Assembly (NCBI RefSeq): GCF_003149045.1
Contig: NZ_QGDU01000010.1
Coordinates: forward strand, 1 to 64,000
Source: Fibrobacter sp. UWR4
GTDB lineage: Bacteria; Fibrobacterota; Fibrobacteria; Fibrobacterales; Fibrobacteraceae
Length of the DNA: 64,000 nt
Direction of reading: 5' to 3'
Part shown: positions 59,901 through 64,000 of the stretch, piece by piece
How the letters are laid out: each line of letters begins with the position of its first letter
How positions within the stretch are numbered: the first letter of the stretch is position 1
Translations under genes and position numbers: made by a program
Notes under the pieces: model-generated
Databases searched by the model: none
What the model was told of the DNA's origin: nothing
What the model saw: only the letters and a program-made list of their open reading frames with translations

Positions 59901-60609
59901 ACAGGAAGGGAATTGTCAAGTAATTGACGTCGATGGCACCTTCCATGCCGGCGTTCTTGCGGGCGTTCATGGCGTCAAAGGCGCGGGTTAGTAAGGAGGG
60001 CTTGTCTCCATCTTGATGGAAAATCTTGGAGTAGAGCTTGCGCTGCCATGCTTCACGAGGGCTTCCGTCAAAGAAATCCTTCAGGTCTCCCTGCTTCCAG
60101 CAATCCAGAATTCCCAAAGCCTTTCCTTTTTCGTCACATTTGCCACCACGGGTCAAAACAAATCCCGCTGGCCTGGAAGTCTCGTATTCCAAGAACATGG
60201 AGGCCATTCTCAGGGATAAATCGAAAATATGGTTTTCGTCTAGTTTTCCGTCCACTTCCAGATAGCGGACCACTTCGTCCCCTAAACTTTTATAGTTAGG
60301 TTCTCCCTGACTGTCTTTTTCGTAAAGGTATGCCAGAATGACGCTTTGCAACACGTCACTGTTCAGCTTCTGCTTGGAGATGTCGTCACCTACAAGAATC
60401 TCCATAAGGAAACGGTCGATCATCATGGAGTTGAAATTGGCTAAAGTTCCCTGCTTTTGAACCCAGCGAAGGCGGAACCATTGTTCCATCTTCGGATCCG
60501 GGAAAACGATAATAGGGGCCGCAAAGGGATTTTTCCATGCGGCTTTAACGGTTGCCATCAGGTGATCGGCAAGGCTTTCAAGGTTAAGGGCGAACTTTAG
60601 ATGAAGCAT
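56908..60609 (-). CDS. recC: RecBCD enzyme subunit RecC
   Basis: RecC recognises the recombination hotspot sequence and holds the complex together. 1233 residues. The opening PDPKMEQWFRLRWVQKQG (about 37-54) is the family signature; WFLEY-like helicase remnants follow, and DVWKFFGKRNMF with PLETFPSEW closes the protein. The ATG has no clear ribosome site and lies 125 bases from the terminator at 60679. The three genes together form a complete AddAB/RecBCD-type machine, here of the RecBCD kind. Confidence 0.93.
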   Translation of the reverse strand: MLHLKFALNLESLADHLMATVKAAWKNPFAAPIIVFPDPKMEQWFRLRWVQKQGTLANFNSMMIDRFLMEILVGDDISKQKLNSDVLQSVILAYLYEKDSQGEPNYKSLGDEVVRYLEVDGKLDENHIFDLSLRMASMFLEYETSRPAGFVLTRGGKCDEKGKALGILDCWKQGDLKDFFDGSPREAWQRKLYSKIFHQDGDKPSLLTRAFDAMNARKNAGMEGAIDVNYLTIPFLYKTCEKFHCESFTDGEKILPVFIFGLSGMGQFYRVILQKFADEHDIYAFIQNPCMDFWEDAAAPGKYHRWEKSGNRWTNDGRDLPEDLKKRLHVSVSEQSEEELENSTQIEEGVDSENENALLCNWGRSGRDNIKLWCQAANYDFEFEGTEKGAGENGCADKNCIGLLQQIQSMVAERKNCSQDLLKHFEKGFANDPTFSLTSAPTREREIQVLHSRICKLLSERDADGNPVNRISDIMVFSPDLDSYRTAIYQAFDQTSKDGLHIPFSIVDSPARASLTANALAVLCGLLDPEIQTINRPAFFSLMRNAVVQHTRGITDEDVEAWEGWIENIHMYRDRNEKQGDWKNGLRRLLLSKFTDEDFPNGSMQCEKLRPYSDIASSNNKSLCKFADTIDELDQWIAFAKNHKTVTPELLEEVIDKLSNWISMPFAPDGFAGETIVYKQINTGFDILKHQFDAGRKEISWPCIIQTLNCAAESTEYSCGNLFVNGITFAKFIPNRIIPVKHVFFIGASSSAFPGNNPRSTLDLRNNVAAWPGDDTPVAKKRYAFLCQFMSTSTSFHLSYVNKNIAKDEDLYASSIISDIRNFLKNAVKKSAQEKYGNDIENWLEEHKNAIKNIWPETETPLDEKRPYSQLFTPKEWRNRATYDGMVNPADKEDEARKRTRFHWEWEEIEDTNALKTPERVSFREIQKFLEDPFQFRITRMLDTNDREDDVDPESEYFEPVDFNNLGNSILVNAMVSAAVTGKKEDQEKLIHDLKLNGELPDNKYGNKLIKACEGKCGNVVAQMNAVENDSPAKNPESWSNKEKLELVILQNIQGQDIRWVLSGTLPWCNADLNHLVSITSSKPKSPTKTPHFKQSKYLNTYVAALALIAQKKSDQKETVNISIYSSDLEAVKPAEASVTMSSSEALEMLQKIYETAFVEQYSKAVPADMLSNEYNNFGDYSRDLADVWKFFGKRNMFDKRNDVGFNPLETFPSEWNEAREHQQSLINLNVVC

Positions 60610-60678
60610 GGTGGCAATATACGATAAATACAGGTTGTTCTGTTGGGTATATCGTTCAAAGAGGGACTTTTGTCAAAA

Positions 60679-60711
60679 GAAAAACCCCGCAGAGGGGCCT
60701 GCGAGGTTTTT
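60679..60711. terminator. Terminator between the 60735 lipoprotein gene and recC
   Basis: CCCCGCAG and CTGCGAGG (one mismatch) with A5 on the left and T5 on the right. Leftward it ends the 60735 gene, isolating recC from it. Confidence 0.75.
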
Positions 60712-60734
60712 AAAGCAAAAAATATGGAGGTTGC

Positions 60735-61955
60735 TTAGTCGTTTGCGCCCAGCATAAATTCGCAACCCATGACTGCAGCAGCGTCATCGTAGTAATAGAT
60801 GGTGTTGCCGGTCTTGGGACCAACGCATTCCAAAGTCTTGCCTTCGGGGCAAGTAGTGCCCATGGTACCCATTTCACCATCGCAGAAGGTCTTGAAAGCA
60901 GCCTGGGTGGCGGTGGCAGGAGCGATAAAGCAAAGAGTTTCTGCAAAGCCCTTGCTGAGGCAAGTCATAGCGCCGCCAACAGCAGGTTCGTCGCCGGAAT
61001 TTTCTACGCTAGAGCTGCTTGCGGTTTCTTCGCTGGAACTGCTTGTTACTTCAGGAGCGCTGCTGGTATCGGCAGGCATGCCGGTATCGTCGGTGCAGGA
61101 CTTGAGGGCAGTGGTGTAGTAGGCAATGGGATCTTCTTTGGGGAAACCGCTGGAGCTACGGCTTACGTAACCTTCTTCCGAGCAGAAGCTAGTGCTTTCT
61201 TCCAGAGGATGAGCCATCTTGCAGGCGGCATAGGACATGACGGTGATTTCGTCGTTGTAGCTGTATACGTAGCCTTCGCTTACGCTAGGTACGTAGGTAC
61301 GCTTGCGGGTCTTTCCTTCGTCGGTGTAGGTGTAGGACCATTCTGCGTCAGTTGCCTTGAAACTACAACTTTTGGTGAGCTCAACAACAGGGGTGGCGTC
61401 TTCGGCCAGCTTGTTCACAACCTTACAGGTTTGGCTTTCTGCAGCAAAAAGCTTCTGAACATCAATGTTTGTCAGCTTCTTGGTGGTCACGCGGATCATG
61501 GAGCCGCCTTCGCAATACTGATCTGTTACCAGAGAGCCGTCGTCGTTAATATCCTTGATTTGATGGTCGGTACCCATCAAGCGGCAAACCATAGAGGTGG
61601 AACCGCCGCTTACCTTTGCTGTTTCGGTACGGGTAGCGTTGGTGCCATCGATCTTGTAGGAAATTTCCACAGTGCCGGAAGTGTTATCGCGAGCGTCGGT
61701 GGACTTCAGGGAATAAGGCCATTCCGTATCGGTCATCTTGAAACCGCATGCAACGGGAGCTTCGGTGCTGTTAGAGGAAGCAACATCTGCGTTGCTATTG
61801 GAGCTATTTACGGTAGTGCCTGCAGAGCTGAGGGCGTCCTGGCTATCGGAACTGATTGCGGGAGACGGTTCCGGTGCGGTGGAGTTAGAGTCGCTGCCGC
61901 AAGCCATAAGGCCAAATGCTGCAGTCAAGCCCAGCGCAATTTTCAATTTATTCAT
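60735..61955 (-). CDS. Lipoprotein with duplicated Cys-rich modules
   Basis: A 406-residue lipoprotein, lipobox LMAC (Cys at about residue 19), followed by a Ser/Asn-rich linker (about 20-65). Two similar modules follow: one starting ACGFKMTDTEWPYSL (about 67) and one starting SCSFKATDAEWSYTY (about 195), so the region is an internal duplication. A second Ser-rich linker (about 305-335) leads to a C-terminal Cys-containing domain (TCLSKGFAETLCFI, then GCEFMLG). No family recognised. AAGGAG precedes the ATG. Confidence 0.75.
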   Translation of the reverse strand: MNKLKIALGLTAAFGLMACGSDSNSTAPEPSPAISSDSQDALSSAGTTVNSSNSNADVASSNSTEAPVACGFKMTDTEWPYSLKSTDARDNTSGTVEISYKIDGTNATRTETAKVSGGSTSMVCRLMGTDHQIKDINDDGSLVTDQYCEGGSMIRVTTKKLTNIDVQKLFAAESQTCKVVNKLAEDATPVVELTKSCSFKATDAEWSYTYTDEGKTRKRTYVPSVSEGYVYSYNDEITVMSYAACKMAHPLEESTSFCSEEGYVSRSSSGFPKEDPIAYYTTALKSCTDDTGMPADTSSAPEVTSSSSEETASSSSVENSGDEPAVGGAMTCLSKGFAETLCFIAPATATQAAFKTFCDGEMGTMGTTCPEGKTLECVGPKTGNTIYYYDDAAAVMGCEFMLGAND

Positions 61956-61998
61956 ACGTTTTCTCCTTGACTCCCAAACAGGGATTTTGTTAAAAAAG

Positions 61999-62025
61999 AA
62001 AACAGCCACTTTTTATGGCTGTTTT
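61999..62025 (-). terminator. Terminator after the 62033 gene
   Basis: Ten-base perfect arms AAAACAGCCA and TGGCTGTTTT around seven bases, with an A-rich left flank that becomes T-rich on the minus strand; eight bases beyond the gene's stop. Confidence 0.85.
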
Positions 62026-62032
62026 GAAATAA

Positions 62033-62863
62033 TTATCGTCCAATCTTCTTGTCGGCCTGCTTCTTGAATTCGGACATGGCCTTGTCAATGTTGCTCTTAT
62101 AGGCGGCGATGGTCTTGCTTGCACCGTAGTCAAGATGTCCGCTGCTGTAGTGGGCGTTGTCGTCGCCTTCAAACTTATCCCAGCCGCGGTCGGTGTAGAG
62201 GATCATTTCGCCGTTCTTGTCGACGAGAACCACGTCAACGAAAACGTAGGTTGTTACGTTGTTGGTGATGTTGGTCATCATGCCTTTTTCGTAGAAGAAG
62301 TTGTATTCGGCGACTGCGATTGCATCGACGTCGAGGGTTTCGCAGAGCTTGCCGATGGATCTTCTGTAGGCTTCGTCTACGCGGACGCCGTTGACCCAAT
62401 GCTTGTCACGGGGATTCAGCTGTTCGTAAAGAATGGGGCTCATGCCCTTAGGAGTTACGTAGCGGGTAGAACGGAACAGCTCGGCAAAGGCTTCCATGGA
62501 GCTCTTGTCGTCGCCATAAAAATGGCGGACTTCTTCGTTGGAGGTGACGTCTTCCATGGGAATGACGCTCCAGCCGCTGATGCCGTTGAAGGTGTTGGTA
62601 AGTGCTTTTGCACCGTAGGTGATGACTTCTACCTGGGCGTCGGTCAGCATTTCAACGTTGTCTGCAAGCAGGTTGCCGGCGACGGTTGCGAGAAGGCTTT
62701 TCTTCTTTTCCTTGGTAGATTCAATATCCTTGTATTCTTCGGGGCTGGTGACGCCGAGAATTGCTATTTTCTTAACGCTTCCGATATCGGGCTTTTTGAC
62801 ATTGACGCCTGCGCAAGAGCAGAGAAACAGTGCCAGAGCACTGAGTGCGATGAGTTTTTTCAT
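62033..62863 (-). CDS. Putative lipoprotein, unknown function
   Basis: A 276-residue lipoprotein with lipobox LCSC (Cys at about residue 17). The opening of the mature protein, KPDIGSVKKIAILGVTSPEE, has the phrase KKIAILGV typical of proteins related to the CsgG/GNA1162 outer-membrane lipoprotein group, but the rest does not clearly match. Later segments (VAEYNFFYEKG, then TYVFVDVVLVDKNGEMI) look like a Rossmann-like beta-alpha fold. I call it unknown. The start ATG follows GGAG. It is divergent from glk; the 14-C tract lies 67 bases upstream of the ATG. Confidence 0.7.
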   Translation of the reverse strand: MKKLIALSALALFLCSCAGVNVKKPDIGSVKKIAILGVTSPEEYKDIESTKEKKKSLLATVAGNLLADNVEMLTDAQVEVITYGAKALTNTFNGISGWSVIPMEDVTSNEEVRHFYGDDKSSMEAFAELFRSTRYVTPKGMSPILYEQLNPRDKHWVNGVRVDEAYRRSIGKLCETLDVDAIAVAEYNFFYEKGMMTNITNNVTTYVFVDVVLVDKNGEMILYTDRGWDKFEGDDNAHYSSGHLDYGASKTIAAYKSNIDKAMSEFKKQADKKIGR

Positions 62864-63117
62864 TTTTTTGTTCTCCTTTTGAGATTGTTAGAATTTAATA
62901 AGAAATTTAGAAAACGAAAAAAGTGTTTACCCCCCCCCCCCCCATTGTAAATTTATGTAAACATTTAAAAATGTTTCTATACGTTGCAGGGTTCAGCATA
63001 CGGAGTTTTTGAGGGCTCCTTTCCCTTTATTTGTTTTTGCTGATAGAATAACAGTGATCCGCCAATTCGCAACTAAAATTATCCTATATTCCTGTTGTCT
63101 AAAATCTGGAGTTTATT
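62864..63117. other. Divergent region before glk
   Basis: 254 bp between the 62033 lipoprotein and glk starts. Besides the C tract it is A/T-rich and holds no gene that I can support. It must carry both promoters; I see no convincing pair of -35/-10 boxes. Confidence 0.5.
62930..62943. repeat. Run of 14 C residues
   Basis: An uninterrupted homopolymer of 14 C between the divergent 62033 and 63118 genes. It stands out sharply from an A/T-rich surrounding. Such tracts can vary in length by slippage and change expression, or can be sequencing errors. Confidence 0.8.
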
Positions 63118-64000
63118 ATGGAAATCAAATGGAAAAATCCCGACGCAAAGTTTGACCGTCTTGTTTTGGCTGGCGACATCGGCGGTACCAACACCAACCT
63201 GGGCATTGTTGGCTACAAGGATGGCAAGTTCACCCTGATTCTTGAAACCGTCTGCCCCTCCAAGGACATTGACGGTCTGGATGCTCCCATTCGCGAAACT
63301 TTGAAGATTGCTGCCGAATCTCGCGCAGACTTGAGGCCTTCCCACATTTGCATTAGCGCTGCTGGTCCCGTGGCAAACAACAAGTGCGTCATGACCAACC
63401 TGCCCTGGTCTGTGGATGGCGATGCTCTCACCGCAGCTACCGGCATTCCCACTCTCGTCATTAACGACTTCATGGCCATCAGCTACGGCATCCCCACTCT
63501 GGACGTTGACGATCCGGAACAGATCCACAAGCTGATCCACACCGACGGTTCCACTCCCGCTCCCCAGAAGGCAACCAAGGCTGTGATTGGCCCGGGTACT
63601 GGCATGGGCGTTGGCTTCTTGGCTTTTGACGGCGAAAAGTACATTCCCGCTTCCTCTGAAGGCGGCCACTCTACTTTCGCTCCTTTCGACAAGGACTCCC
63701 AGGAATTCCATGACTACATGGCAAAGAAGCTGGGCACCGTTCCCGGCGTAGAACCTCTCGTATCCGGCATGGGCCTGCGTAATATGTATGAATGGTGGAA
63801 GGAAACCCGCGGCGTTCCCAATAACGAATACTTCCAGAAGATCGAAGAAACCGAACCTAACGATCGTCCCAAGTACATTTCCCGCGCAAGCGACAACGAC
63901 CCGGTTGCAGCCGAAATGATGCGCCTCTTCGTGAAGATGCTGGCCCGCTTCGCTAGCGACGCCGCTACCTTGTTCCTGCCGCTGGGCGGTTTCTATCTGG
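63118..64000 (+). CDS. glk: Glucokinase, truncated by window end
   Basis: Glucokinase (Glk family, PF02685-type) phosphorylates glucose to glucose 6-phosphate. 294 residues are present and the C-terminus is beyond the window. The ATP-phosphate motif LAGDIGGTNTNLGI is at about residues 17-30; NDFMA (catalytic Asp, about 117-121), the GPGTGMGVG loop (about 160-168) and EGGHSTF (glucose-binding, about 181-187) follow. The start ATG at 63118 is preceded by CTGGAG. It fits a cellulolytic lifestyle only loosely. Confidence 0.93.
   Translation, partial: MEIKWKNPDAKFDRLVLAGDIGGTNTNLGIVGYKDGKFTLILETVCPSKDIDGLDAPIRETLKIAAESRADLRPSHICISAAGPVANNKCVMTNLPWSVDGDALTAATGIPTLVINDFMAISYGIPTLDVDDPEQIHKLIHTDGSTPAPQKATKAVIGPGTGMGVGFLAFDGEKYIPASSEGGHSTFAPFDKDSQEFHDYMAKKLGTVPGVEPLVSGMGLRNMYEWWKETRGVPNNEYFQKIEETEPNDRPKYISRASDNDPVAAEMMRLFVKMLARFASDAATLFLPLGGFYL

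Noticed and set aside
63118-64000. Minus-strand open frames opposite glk
   Set aside because: The plus-strand frame carries DIGGTNTN, NDFMA and GPGTGMGVG, so it is the real gene.
1-64000. tRNA, rRNA, riboswitch or insertion sequence
   Set aside because: Read through the intergenic regions without seeing cloverleaf patterns, known riboswitch cores or transposase genes; a tRNAscan/Infernal run would be decisive.

Overview
The window looks like a stretch of a Fibrobacter (phylum Fibrobacterota) chromosome. It carries gene families largely known from that genus: two TIGR02147 proteins, a Fibrobacter succinogenes major paralogous (FISUMP, TIGR02145-type) domain, many lipoproteins with Ser-rich linkers, and a secreted protein whose C-terminus resembles a type IX secretion sorting domain. 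Base composition looks even. I see no transposase, phage gene, rRNA, tRNA or CRISPR array. The species assignment is inferred from gene families only.

Layout. 0.1-1.6 kb: two lipoproteins. 1.6-6.6 kb: MATE exporter, AzlCD amino-acid exporter, an SDR dehydrogenase and a PLP aminotransferase. 6.6-7.6 kb: a compact three-gene cassette (DUF3791-like, DUF3990-like and a small third gene) behind a perfect 25-bp palindrome. It resembles a toxin-antitoxin module. 8.0-12.2 kb: outer-membrane protein, TIGR02147 regulator, FISUMP lipoprotein and another lipoprotein. 12.2-15.8 kb: queH, a membrane protein, an envelope protein and rsmG. 16.0-20.2 kb: a PorV-like protein with an inserted beta-propeller, a membrane-anchored protein and a triple-FKBP isomerase. 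20.3-22.9 kb: an Rrf2 regulator and two GGDEF proteins in one operon. 22.9-26.6 kb: yggU-divIVA, divergent from rpmH-rnpA-yidD-yidC. 26.6-31.7 kb: envelope and secreted proteins.

31.8-44.7 kb is mostly housekeeping on the minus strand: rgpF-like, rnr, plsC, pyrC, mlaF-mlaE, engB, recR, an EAL-HDOD protein, hisE-hisG, a PAP2 phosphatase and nrnA. 44.8-50.6 kb: envelope proteins, then a translationally coupled TIGR02147-lipoprotein-trmB operon. 51.1-60.6 kb: a complete recC-recB-recD operon. 60.7-64.0 kb: two lipoproteins and the start of a glucokinase gene that runs off the window.

The most unusual content lies between genes or inside trmB. There is a 74-bp tandem array of hairpin units downstream of recD. 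A roughly 160-bp intergenic element with four stem-loops occurs twice, each time next to a stop codon. A family of small palindromes is scattered between genes, and three related palindromes lie in frame inside trmB. Short repeats form the leader of the EAL-HDOD gene. A 14-C tract sits in the divergent region before the glucokinase gene. Both TIGR02147 genes overlap the start codon of a downstream surface lipoprotein, which suggests dedicated regulator-lipoprotein pairs.
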